Assembly (NCBI RefSeq): GCF_009931115.1
Contig: NZ_CP047491.1
Coordinates: 2,493,501 to 2,557,500 of the forward strand
Direction: 5' to 3'
DNA from: Microbulbifer hydrolyticus
GTDB lineage: Bacteria > Pseudomonadota > Gammaproteobacteria > Pseudomonadales > Cellvibrionaceae
Length of the DNA stretch: 64,000 nucleotides
Shown here piece after piece: positions 19,961-28,414 of the stretch; the stretch's first letter is position 1, and the number at the start of each line of letters is the position of its first letter. A program made the translations under genes and the position numbers. The notes under the pieces were generated by a model, which was not told the origin of the DNA, did no database searches, and worked only from the letters and a program-made list of their open reading frames with translations.

Positions 19961-20925
19961 TTGCCTACCTCCGGGAATTCAATACGCGCGCCCATACCCG
20001 GCAACAGTTCCAGCTCCGGCTTTTCAATAAACTTGAACACCAACCGGTAATAGAGCCCCGGCCCCATCTCCTGCCGCTTTTGTGGCTGCGTCGCAATATC
20101 GGCGAGGCGCGCGGGAAGACTACGCTCCAGGTAGGCATCAAATACCAGTTCTGCATCCTGCCCGCGGAGCACTCGATCTACATCAATTTCGTGCAACCAG
20201 GCCTCGACATACAGGTCACTGAGAGAGGGAATTTCCGCAATCAACCAGCCCGGTTGCGCGGTCATACCCACAAATACCCGCTCACCACTCCACGGATGCT
20301 TGCCATAAAGCACTGGGCCGGCGCGCTCGGCGCGCAGAGACATGGACTCCAGCTGGGCACGCTTGTATTCCAGCGATGCCTTGGTAGTGGCGATTTTTAC
20401 CCGCTGTTTTTTTGCCGCCACCTCTCGGGTTAGTTCAGCTTGCTCCAGCTCTTTGCTTGCCTTGCGCACAGCCGACTCGGCCTGCTTCTTGGCCACCTGA
20501 TAGGATTCGTACTCGTAAGCACTCAGGTACTGGCTGGGTACGGCAGCATCAATAGCCGCCTTTTTCAGCAGTAATTCCGCACGTCTGAGGGCATAGGTTT
20601 TCTGCAGCACTTCCTCGGCAAACGCGCTTTCGTCTTTATCCAGCTTTTCTTCTGCAGTCTCCAGCACGACCATCTCTGAGTCGATCTCACCCTGAATTGC
20701 CCCGCCATCAAATACGGCAACGATTTCACCGGGCTGCGCCACTTGACCTTCCGGCATCAACCATTGCACCTCCACTCGCCAGTTGTCAGTGGTGGGCGAG
20801 AAAAACGGCTGGCTTTTTTCCGCACGCAGCTCTCCGCTGAGTAGCAATGGCGGCAGCGATGAGGCCTGGGAAGCAAGGGGCGACATGGATACAAACAACA
20901 GCAGCAGAGCGGCTAAGCGGGACAT
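19957..20925 (-). CDS. HlyD-like periplasmic adaptor (first of three)
   Basis: The 322-residue secreted protein has a Sec signal ending SQASS-L (about residue 23) and no lipobox cysteine, unlike the other two adaptors. The lipoyl-like half (VAQPGEIVAVFDGGAIQGEI) is at about 60-80, a coiled-coil hairpin at about 80-200, then WSGERVFVGMTAQPGWLIAE and a beta-barrel ending LPGMGARIEF. It is the most divergent of the trio. It overlaps the ATPase gene by 13 bp. Its position directly after the ATPase suggests it was part of the original transporter and that the lipoproteins are additions or specialised partners. Confidence 0.78.
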   Translation of the reverse strand: MSRLAALLLLFVSMSPLASQASSLPPLLLSGELRAEKSQPFFSPTTDNWRVEVQWLMPEGQVAQPGEIVAVFDGGAIQGEIDSEMVVLETAEEKLDKDESAFAEEVLQKTYALRRAELLLKKAAIDAAVPSQYLSAYEYESYQVAKKQAESAVRKASKELEQAELTREVAAKKQRVKIATTKASLEYKRAQLESMSLRAERAGPVLYGKHPWSGERVFVGMTAQPGWLIAEIPSLSDLYVEAWLHEIDVDRVLRGQDAELVFDAYLERSLPARLADIATQPQKRQEMGPGLYYRLVFKFIEKPELELLPGMGARIEFPEVGK

Positions 20926-21596
20926 TTCGAATCCTCCACTACTTCGCCGTCACTCATCCGGATGGTGCGCTGGGCACGACTGGCGACGTCCTGCTCGTGG
21001 GTCACCATGACGATCGTCTGCCCTTCGTTATGCAGCGCACCGAGCAACTCCAGGATTTCCTGGGAGGTTTTACTGTCGAGGTTACCGGTGGGCTCGTCGG
21101 CAAAAATCACCTTTGGCCGATTGATCAGCGCCCGCGCAATGGCTACCCGCTGCCGCTGCCCGCCGGACATTTCAAATGGACGGTGTCCGACCCGGTGGCC
21201 GAGCCCAACGCGCTCGAGCATCTCGGCGGCGCGTTCTTCGGCCTCCGCTGAGCTGCTGCCATTGGCATACCGCAGTGGCAGCATGACATTCTGCTGAGCG
21301 GTTAAACGCGGCAACAGGTGGAAGGTCTGGAAGATAAAGCCGATATGGCGATTGCGGATAGCGGAGAGTGATTCGTCGTCAAAGCTCGAGACTTCGCGTC
21401 CGTCGAGCCAGTATTGACCGGCAGTCTGCTGATCCAGGCAGCCCAGGATATTCATTAATGTCGACTTGCCGGAGCCGGATGAACCCATCACTGCAACGAA
21501 TTCGTTTTTTTTGATATGCAGGGAAACGTCACGGAGCGCCAGCACCCTGGCATCCCCGTCGCCATACTCCCGGCGCAATCCTTTTATTCTTATCAC
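20913..21596 (-). CDS. ABC transporter ATPase, MacB/LolD type
   Basis: The 227-residue ATPase has Walker A GSSGSGKST (38-46), a Q-loop (FIFQTFHLLPRLT), the signature MSGGQRQRVAIARAL, Walker B VIFADEPTGNLDS and the H-loop VTHEQ. The E-F-V-A-V-M-G and ADEPTGNLD sequences are typical of the MacB/LolD/FtsE group that pairs with FtsX-type permeases. The first codon is GTG at 21596; no ATG fits. It heads the operon ATPase-adaptor-adaptor-adaptor-permease and powers it. An outer-membrane TolC-like partner is not encoded here. Confidence 0.93.
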   Translation of the reverse strand: MIRIKGLRREYGDGDARVLALRDVSLHIKKNEFVAVMGSSGSGKSTLMNILGCLDQQTAGQYWLDGREVSSFDDESLSAIRNRHIGFIFQTFHLLPRLTAQQNVMLPLRYANGSSSAEAEERAAEMLERVGLGHRVGHRPFEMSGGQRQRVAIARALINRPKVIFADEPTGNLDSKTSQEILELLGALHNEGQTIVMVTHEQDVASRAQRTIRMSDGEVVEDSKCPA

Positions 21597-22230
21597 GCGT
21601 TAATCCGTTATCGGCCCGCCCTGCGCCTGCGGTAGGTAATACGATATATACATTTAAATGCAGACTACCCAATCTACCCATATGGCGCAATAAGCAGCAA
21701 GCAGATGCCTGCTCGCTTTCATCGCAGCGGACCCTTTCTCGATATTGGCGGGCAATTAAAACCGATACATTTCGCTGGAATGACGCTAATCCTGCGCGGC
21801 TTGTTTTTACCGAAGGCGGTACCCGCGGCACAGCAAATAGCAGCAACGATGACTAAAAGTAGCTAACCCCAGACACTCACCACCCCGCCGCCCTGCTCGG
21901 GCAAAGCAAAACAATTTGGCAATTGTGGCGCCCGGCTCTTCGAAAAGCCCACCACCACCCCGACTCACCTGTCACAACACGATAGCGTACACTCGTGCCA
22001 TGTAGACAAAGGTCGACCGCTAGGGTAAAACCGTCAACGCTGTCTGAAGCGGGGGACGACATCAGAGCCCGCAGGCAACAAAAATAAACAGGTAAAAATT
22101 CAGCGCTTTAATCAACCGAAAAAAAACAACTTACGCACCCTTATGTACCAGCCGTATTTTTCGGAGTCCTGCGGAAGGAACTGAGCAGGATGATTCTTGC
22201 GGCCACCATTCTCAATGGGGACTCAATACC
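21597..22230. other. Divergent intergenic region, no gene seen
   Basis: These 634 bases lie between the minus-strand ABC operon and the plus-strand secreted-protein gene. They should contain both promoters. Local A/T-rich stretches occur at about 21630-21660 and 22080-22135. Small open frames here show no ribosome binding site or recognisable protein. I see no tRNA, repeat array or transposon end. Confidence 0.5.
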
Positions 22231-24279
22231 ATGGAAAAGGTACATAACGTTGCGCGTCTGATTTTAGCGCCGCTTTCACTTCTTACTGCACTGCATTCCT
22301 CGATCGCAGTTTCGGCGACATCGGTCGCCGGATCGAATTCTTCCAACGGCAGGGTATTTGGCATTTGCTTCGACGATGCGAATGGGGATGGACAACCCGA
22401 CCCGCGCACTTCCGCAAGTGCCGATGGCGGCACAACGCCAGTTGCACTGGCCTTCTACCTTGACCCGCTGAGTATTTACGCCAACGACGCCGCGAATGCC
22501 AGGAAGCTTTTTGTTGCCGACGAAAAAGGCCGTATTAGGGCCTTGAGCTGGCCATCCCCGCTGGGGGATGACAAGTGTAACTTCACCCCTGTTCCCGACA
22601 ACCACTACCAATATGATGCGGCAACCGCTTCCGCTGGCCCGGCCAACCCCAACGGGCTTAGCGTGACACGCGGCAGGCAATTGTTGGTTCTGGATTCAAA
22701 AGCCGGCAATGTGAAGTCGCAACTCTGGCGTTTCGATCTCGCGCAAGGACACCTCGGAACGCCGCTGTTGCTGGACGAGGATGTCAAAGTTAACGTCAAT
22801 GGCGAAACCGTATCTTCCCAATTTCTGGAAGAGGGACTCAGCCTGCCGAATGGGGATTTCCTGGTGGCATCCTCCGATCCGCGCGCCATTCTGCGTTACA
22901 AGGCGGACTGTATCGCAGGTCCTGGCCCCTGCCCCGCAGAAACCTTGCTCGGCCCAGACAACCTTTCCGGCACCCCCGCGGGCATTGCACTGGCCCCGGC
23001 ACCCTTGACCTCCAAGCTGCTGGTCAGCGCGACCAACGGGACGGTGGAGGTCTACGACATGACCTCGACTGGTACGCCAGTACGCCAGGCAAATCCCCTG
23101 ATCAGTGGATTGAACCAGGGGCGCTTCAAAATAAAGACATTGCGCACCGTGACTGGCAGTGAGTACCAGCAATATGCCGGCGACCTGTATCTCGCCGGCC
23201 GCAATAATGGACAGATCATCCAGCTCAACATCCTGGATCAGAATGGCGAGCTTGCTGCACCGCGCGATGAATATGGCAATTTTGTGTACCAGGCGCTTAG
23301 CAGCGTACAGTTTCCGGTTGGCCTCGCAGCCACCGAAGTAGATACGGCCTCAGCCACAGAATGCGCTTCGGCAACCGGCTGCAACATCACCCCGGCAATC
23401 AATCACCGAATCGTGGCCGAACACCCGATAGCTGGTGATGTTGGCGAACAATATGAGATCTATCCAGATCCCAGGACCATCTGTGGGGGTAATGTGATCC
23501 CTGCCTGCCCGCCGGCTGGAGCCCCCGACTACAGCGCCAGCTGTGACAACAGTATTTCTCTGCGCCAGTTAAACCCGGCCTATGAAGATGTCAGGATTCC
23601 CGGCAACCTTTGCGGCTCGCCGAACATTGCCGTTGTAGATGTGAATTCGAGTATCGACATCACTTCCGAAGTCATCGAACACACAGTCGAATACAGTAAT
23701 ATTTCCGATGCACTCGACTGTCACGGCAGCGACCGCAGCCGACAGCCCGTCGTGGCCTGGGCCACCAAAGCAGGAGAGGATCCGGTTGTCGAGGGACAAA
23801 AGACAGTCGATGTCACCAGCGGTTGCGGTAGCGTTCGCGCAGGCACCCGGGAATACTCTTACTTTGTATTCGGCCTGCGCTACCTGCCCGATCCTTATAG
23901 TGACCTGTCCGGGAGCAAGAAGAGCGAACGCCAGCTAACGGACCTGTTTGTCGATATCGTCAGGCAGGAAATCACCGCCTTGCGCGCGACCTTTGAGGAA
24001 GCCCGGCTTTCCTCAGGAGGTAGCTGCGTGGTCGACCCGGACAATCTCCTCGGCACATCCCTGTCGGATCTGGAAACGGATTTCGATCGCGGCCAGCATC
24101 GGTTCGCCCAGGAACATGCGCAGTCTTTCGCCGGATTTATAGAAGCCGACAGCTCTCTGGTTAGCCCTAAAAATCTTGGTTGCTCGGAAAACTTCCGGGG
24201 CGAATTACAAACACGCGCGATACACATCTGGTACAACATCAACTCCAAAGTACTGGACAAACCCTGGGGATCCTACTGA
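22231..24279 (+). CDS. Large secreted protein of unknown function
   Basis: The 682-residue protein has a Sec signal peptide (about 1-30, cleavage near AVSA-TS). An acidic calcium-loop-like stretch follows (DDANGDGQPDPR, about 49-60), then a region with propeller-like strands up to about residue 370 (GLSVTRGRQLLVLDSKAGN, LFVADEKGRIRAL). A Cys-rich middle (about 370-540, CASATGC, CGGNVIPACPP) and a helical C-terminal part (about 570-682) complete it. I do not recognise a family. The paired cysteines suggest disulfides and a periplasmic or external location. The pore/TrkA/RyR gene begins 34 bp downstream on the same strand, so this protein may belong to the TIR/RyR unit, perhaps as a sensor; that is inference. 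Confidence 0.65.
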   Translation: MEKVHNVARLILAPLSLLTALHSSIAVSATSVAGSNSSNGRVFGICFDDANGDGQPDPRTSASADGGTTPVALAFYLDPLSIYANDAANARKLFVADEKGRIRALSWPSPLGDDKCNFTPVPDNHYQYDAATASAGPANPNGLSVTRGRQLLVLDSKAGNVKSQLWRFDLAQGHLGTPLLLDEDVKVNVNGETVSSQFLEEGLSLPNGDFLVASSDPRAILRYKADCIAGPGPCPAETLLGPDNLSGTPAGIALAPAPLTSKLLVSATNGTVEVYDMTSTGTPVRQANPLISGLNQGRFKIKTLRTVTGSEYQQYAGDLYLAGRNNGQIIQLNILDQNGELAAPRDEYGNFVYQALSSVQFPVGLAATEVDTASATECASATGCNITPAINHRIVAEHPIAGDVGEQYEIYPDPRTICGGNVIPACPPAGAPDYSASCDNSISLRQLNPAYEDVRIPGNLCGSPNIAVVDVNSSIDITSEVIEHTVEYSNISDALDCHGSDRSRQPVVAWATKAGEDPVVEGQKTVDVTSGCGSVRAGTREYSYFVFGLRYLPDPYSDLSGSKKSERQLTDLFVDIVRQEITALRATFEEARLSSGGSCVVDPDNLLGTSLSDLETDFDRGQHRFAQEHAQSFAGFIEADSSLVSPKNLGCSENFRGELQTRAIHIWYNINSKVLDKPWGSY

Positions 24280-24313
24280 GTGAAATAAATCGCGGATAAA
24301 CAGGGCTACCGGC

Positions 24314-26218
24314 ATGCCGAACGACAAGGGAGAACGCTTCCGCAACTGGATCCGTAAACACGAATGGACCATCGTCGTAGTATTGACGACGATCACTTTC
24401 GTAATGGGGTGCATCGGGTATTACCAGGTAATGCACTTCGAGGAGCAGGGTGGAAGCTTTACCTACTGGGACATTTTTTACAGCACGTTCAAGCTGTTCA
24501 TTTTCAACGCCCAGGATGCCACGCCCGGGTGGCCGCTTTACCTGCAGCTGGCGCGGATACTCGCCCCATTCCTGCTGATCTACGCCGCGGTAAAGGCGAT
24601 CTGGCTGCAGGTTGGCGAACAGGTTGCCCTGTTCATGTTGCAGATCAGGAACAGGCCCCTGATCGTGGTGATCGGGATTGGTGAAACGGGATTCCGGCTG
24701 GCCAGGGAATACCTCCTGGATACGAGGAGCGACGTGGTCATCATTGACCAGGATCGCTATAACCCGCTGGTTGCCGAACTTAAAGGTCTCGGCGCTATCG
24801 TCGTCAATGGCAACGCCATAGACCCCGCATTGCTCGCGCGCGCCCGGGTATCGCTGGCCAGGGAAATTTTTGTATTTACCGGCGATGAGCATACCAACAT
24901 CATTATTGGTAAACATATTCACCGGCTGGTGAGGGCTCCACGAAAAACCGGCAAAACAAAAACCACGTCAACGCCATCCGACCGAAAGCGAGACGGTATC
25001 CGCTGCCATATTGAAGTGGATTCCCCAGAACTTTATGAGCTATTTCAGGAGCATCCCTTTTTTAACCTGATTGAAGAAAGGTTCAAGGTGAAGATCTTCA
25101 ACCGGCGCGAGGCAGTGGCAAGAAATATATTCGACCAGTGCGCGCCCGACCTCTATTACCGGCCCAATACGCCTGCGGACAAGCAGATGAATGTGCTCTT
25201 TCTGGGCTTCGGCTCTCTTACCCAGGAATTGTTACTGCAGCTCTCACTGACTGCCCATTACGGAGACCTCCGCACGCCGCGAGCCACCGTGATCTGCAAC
25301 GAGGATCGCCGCCCGGACGCGGAAAGTTTTTATCACCGTTATCCCAATATCGAAAAAATTGTCGACCTGCAATTTATTTACCGGAACCCCATGGGTCTAG
25401 TGCCCGATGACTGGATCAAGCTTCAGTCCGAGCAGCAATTCTGCGTGTGCTACTCCGCACTGACGGAGGACGTCAACAGTATTCTGGTCGCCAAGCGTCT
25501 GATGCGACTGCAAACCGTTGCCTCACTACCACACCTCAATTTTGTGGTGTGTCTGAACCAGCAGACCTGGATTGCCGATGTCATCGACGACGATTTCGAC
25601 CCGATCTCGAGGGACAAAACACGGCTGCCAAGCGCGTGGCCAATTGAGTATTTCGAAACCCTCGACAACACCATTACCATTGACATCGTCGTCAATGATG
25701 CGCTCGATAGACTGGCCCGCGCCATCCACGACTCGTACGTCTCGAGCCAGCTCCAGGCCGGCCAGACTTTCCTCGACAACCACTCCATTACCCAGTGGCC
25801 GGATCTGCCACCACACAAGCGACTGGCAAACCAGCGCGCGGCCGCCCACCTCGATGTCAAGCTGCGCGTCGTCGGCCTCAGTCGCGAGCAAAGCGAGCAA
25901 AATGGCGAGCCACGGCCACTGTCACTGCCAGATGAAGCCATCGAATTACTGTCAAAAATCGAGCATCGCCGGTGGATGGCGGACAAGTACCTGTGCGGCT
26001 ACGTTTATGGACCGAAGCGAGACGACGCCCGCATGCAGCACCCGGACCTGAAACCGTGGGAGGCGTTATCGGAGTCGGATCGGGACAAGGATCGCCACAA
26101 TATTCTGCAGATTCCCCAGTTGCTTGCCATGCTCGGACAGGCTATTGCCCAGAAAAAGGAAACGACCGATGTTACCCAAGTTGGCGGAAGCGAAGTACAA
26201 GGCGTTTATCAGTTATAG
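24314..26218 (+). CDS. Channel-like membrane protein with TrkA-N folds and RyR domain
   Basis: The 634-residue protein has TM1 at about 19-39 and TM2 at about 78-100. Between them lies a pore-helix-like segment (FTYWDIFYSTFKLFIFNAQD) that lines up with potassium-channel pores, except that NAQD stands where GYGD would be. A Rossmann/TrkA-N fold follows at about 112-210 (VVIGIGETGF, then VVIIDQD). A second Rossmann-like unit starts near 290 (VLFLGFGSLTQELLL). The C-terminal RyR domain is at about 545-605 (EHRRWMADKYLCGYVYGPKR, then HPDLKPWE). Known RCK/TrkA-N domains bind NAD or other nucleotides and gate ion flux. The last 50 bp overlap the TIR-TPR gene, pointing to a joint function. The ligand and ion are unknown. 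Confidence 0.75.
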   Translation: MPNDKGERFRNWIRKHEWTIVVVLTTITFVMGCIGYYQVMHFEEQGGSFTYWDIFYSTFKLFIFNAQDATPGWPLYLQLARILAPFLLIYAAVKAIWLQVGEQVALFMLQIRNRPLIVVIGIGETGFRLAREYLLDTRSDVVIIDQDRYNPLVAELKGLGAIVVNGNAIDPALLARARVSLAREIFVFTGDEHTNIIIGKHIHRLVRAPRKTGKTKTTSTPSDRKRDGIRCHIEVDSPELYELFQEHPFFNLIEERFKVKIFNRREAVARNIFDQCAPDLYYRPNTPADKQMNVLFLGFGSLTQELLLQLSLTAHYGDLRTPRATVICNEDRRPDAESFYHRYPNIEKIVDLQFIYRNPMGLVPDDWIKLQSEQQFCVCYSALTEDVNSILVAKRLMRLQTVASLPHLNFVVCLNQQTWIADVIDDDFDPISRDKTRLPSAWPIEYFETLDNTITIDIVVNDALDRLARAIHDSYVSSQLQAGQTFLDNHSITQWPDLPPHKRLANQRAAAHLDVKLRVVGLSREQSEQNGEPRPLSLPDEAIELLSKIEHRRWMADKYLCGYVYGPKRDDARMQHPDLKPWEALSESDRDKDRHNILQIPQLLAMLGQAIAQKKETTDVTQVGGSEVQGVYQL

Positions 26219-28397
26219 CCACGCCGATGAAAAGTGGGCGAAGTGGCTGCACAAAGCTTTGGAAACCTACGTGGTGCACCGGCGTCTGGTCGGACAGGAA
26301 ACACCCGCGGGCACCATCCCGGGTAAACTCTCCCCCGTGTTTCGCGACCGGGACGAGCTGGCCAGTGCAACCGATCTGAGCAATATCATTCACCAGGCAC
26401 TTTCGCAGTCGTCCGCCCTGATCGCCATCTGCTCTCCCGCGGCCGCCCGCTCGCGCTGGGTGGATGATGAAATCCTCACGTTCAAGCGCATGGGCGGGGA
26501 GCAGCGGATTTTTTGTCTGATTGTGGGCGGTGAGCCCTATGCATCCTCGCAAGCCGAAAATGCCGCCGCAGAGTGCTTTCCTGAGGCGCTGCGCTATCAA
26601 CTGGGTGAAGATGGCAACCTGTCGGACACACCGGCAGAACCCATTGCCAGCGACGTCCGCCCCGGTAAGGACGGCAAGGAAAATGCCAAGCTGAAGCTGA
26701 TTGCCGGGCTGCTCGCTGTTGGATTTGACGACCTGCGGCAACGCGAGGCCATGCGGCGCCAACGACGTATGGCACTGGTCGCCTCCACATCGGTCGCCGG
26801 TATGCTGGTGGCGTTTGGTCTTGCTGCAGCTGCCATCATCGCCCGCGACGAGGCGGAGGCTGCGCGCCGTATTGCTGTAATCGAAGCAGGAAAAGCCCAG
26901 CAAACCACTGAATTCCTGGTAAAGCTGTTTTCAGTGTCAGATCCCAGCGAAGCGCGGGGCAACACGGTGACCGCCCGGGAAATCCTCGACAAGGCCGCGC
27001 GCAGGATCGAAACCGAACTGGCTAACCAGCCAGAAATTCAGGCGGCACTCACCGGGACTATCGGCGAGGTTTACACCAGCCTCGGCCTTTACCAGCAGGC
27101 AATGCCACTGCTGGAAACCTCACTGGAAAATCGCCGCGCGCTGGAAGGCACCCAAGTAAAGGAGTTGGCCGAAAGCCTGAACCGTATCGCGCGCGTATCT
27201 ACCGTTCAGGCTGACTACCCTAGAGCAGAGGCACTCTACAACGAATCCGTACAAGCACTGCGCGATTCCGGTGCAGAGGAGGCACTGGCAAACAGCTATG
27301 CGGGACTGGCTGAGCTTTACTTCCGCATGGGGCAGTATGAACGCGCCCAGCCGCTGTTAATGGATGTTCTGGACCTCAGAGTCAAACTGCTGGGTCCCAA
27401 ATCCGCCAAAGTGGCCGATGCCATCGAGGAGCTCGGACTGAGTCACTTCGATCTCGGCAACCTCGATCAGGCAGAGCAGATGCTGACCCGCTCCCTTGCG
27501 CTGCGAAGAGAAATTTATCAGGGCAGCATCCACCCTGAGCTTGCGGAAAACCTCAACAACCTCGCATCGCTCTACTACCAGCAGGGCAAGCTGGAAGAAG
27601 CTAAAGAGCTATTCACAGAGTCACTCACCATGTTTCGCGAGCTGCTGGGGGATGTGCACCCCGACCTGGCGGCAATCTACAACAACCTCGCCCTGCTCAA
27701 CCATGACCAGAAGCGGTTGGAGCCGGCGGAAACCATGTACCGGGAGGCGCTACTACAGCAGCAAAAAATCCACGGAGAGGAACACCCTGAAGTTGCGCGG
27801 TCCTACAACAACCTGGCGTATCTGTTATACGACCGCGGGCACCGACAAGAGGCACTGGAGATGGTGGAAAAAGCCTTGCAGATCGCGCTTGCCACGCAGG
27901 GTCTCCAGCACAAGGATGTTGCGAGCTACCGAGGCACCTTTGGCCGCTGGCTCGCCGAAAATGGTGATTACACCAGATCCGTCGCCCTGCTACGTGAGTC
28001 GCTGGCCATCAAGGAAGGCTATTTCAATTGGGACCACCCGAGCCTGCTGGTTACCCGGTTTGACCTGATCGAATCTCTGGCAGGTGCACATGCGCTGGAA
28101 GAAGCTACCGCTCTCGCCCAAACCACCTATGACCAGTTAAAGCTGAGGCCGGGAGAAGCGGACTGGCTCACCCTGGTCTCGGAAAGTGTCTATGGCGACA
28201 TTCTCAGTCGAAACAACAACCTTGAGCAGGGAGAGCCCCTCCTGGTGCATGCATACGAACGCTTAAGCCAGGACACCACGGTCCGCGCGCAGTACGTGCG
28301 CAAATCGCTGCAGCGACTGATCGACCACTTCCACCGGTCCGGCCACGAAGTACGAGCAAAGGAGTTTGAGAGCACGCTTCTCGCGATCTCCGGATAA
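26169..28397 (+). CDS. TIR-domain, single-TM, TPR-repeat protein
   Basis: The 742-residue protein starts at the ATG at 26169, preceded by AAAAGGA; a longer upstream frame lacks a site. The N-terminal TIR domain (about 8-125: AFISYSHADEKWAKWLHKAL, then RDRDEL and SRWVDDE) has a putative NADase Glu at residue 101. One transmembrane helix lies at about 200-224 and a coiled linker at 225-285. At least nine TPRs of the kinesin-light-chain type fill about 290-700 (HPELAENLNNLASLYYQQGK, then GEEHPEVARSYNNLAYLLYD). It overlaps the pore/TrkA/RyR gene by 50 bp. The TIR may make or cleave NAD-derived signals while the TPRs sense a trigger; defence or stress signalling is inferred. Confidence 0.82.
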   Translation: MLPKLAEAKYKAFISYSHADEKWAKWLHKALETYVVHRRLVGQETPAGTIPGKLSPVFRDRDELASATDLSNIIHQALSQSSALIAICSPAAARSRWVDDEILTFKRMGGEQRIFCLIVGGEPYASSQAENAAAECFPEALRYQLGEDGNLSDTPAEPIASDVRPGKDGKENAKLKLIAGLLAVGFDDLRQREAMRRQRRMALVASTSVAGMLVAFGLAAAAIIARDEAEAARRIAVIEAGKAQQTTEFLVKLFSVSDPSEARGNTVTAREILDKAARRIETELANQPEIQAALTGTIGEVYTSLGLYQQAMPLLETSLENRRALEGTQVKELAESLNRIARVSTVQADYPRAEALYNESVQALRDSGAEEALANSYAGLAELYFRMGQYERAQPLLMDVLDLRVKLLGPKSAKVADAIEELGLSHFDLGNLDQAEQMLTRSLALRREIYQGSIHPELAENLNNLASLYYQQGKLEEAKELFTESLTMFRELLGDVHPDLAAIYNNLALLNHDQKRLEPAETMYREALLQQQKIHGEEHPEVARSYNNLAYLLYDRGHRQEALEMVEKALQIALATQGLQHKDVASYRGTFGRWLAENGDYTRSVALLRESLAIKEGYFNWDHPSLLVTRFDLIESLAGAHALEEATALAQTTYDQLKLRPGEADWLTLVSESVYGDILSRNNNLEQGEPLLVHAYERLSQDTTVRAQYVRKSLQRLIDHFHRSGHEVRAKEFESTLLAISG

Positions 28398-28414
28398 CAC
28401 CCCGGCTCAGCAAT

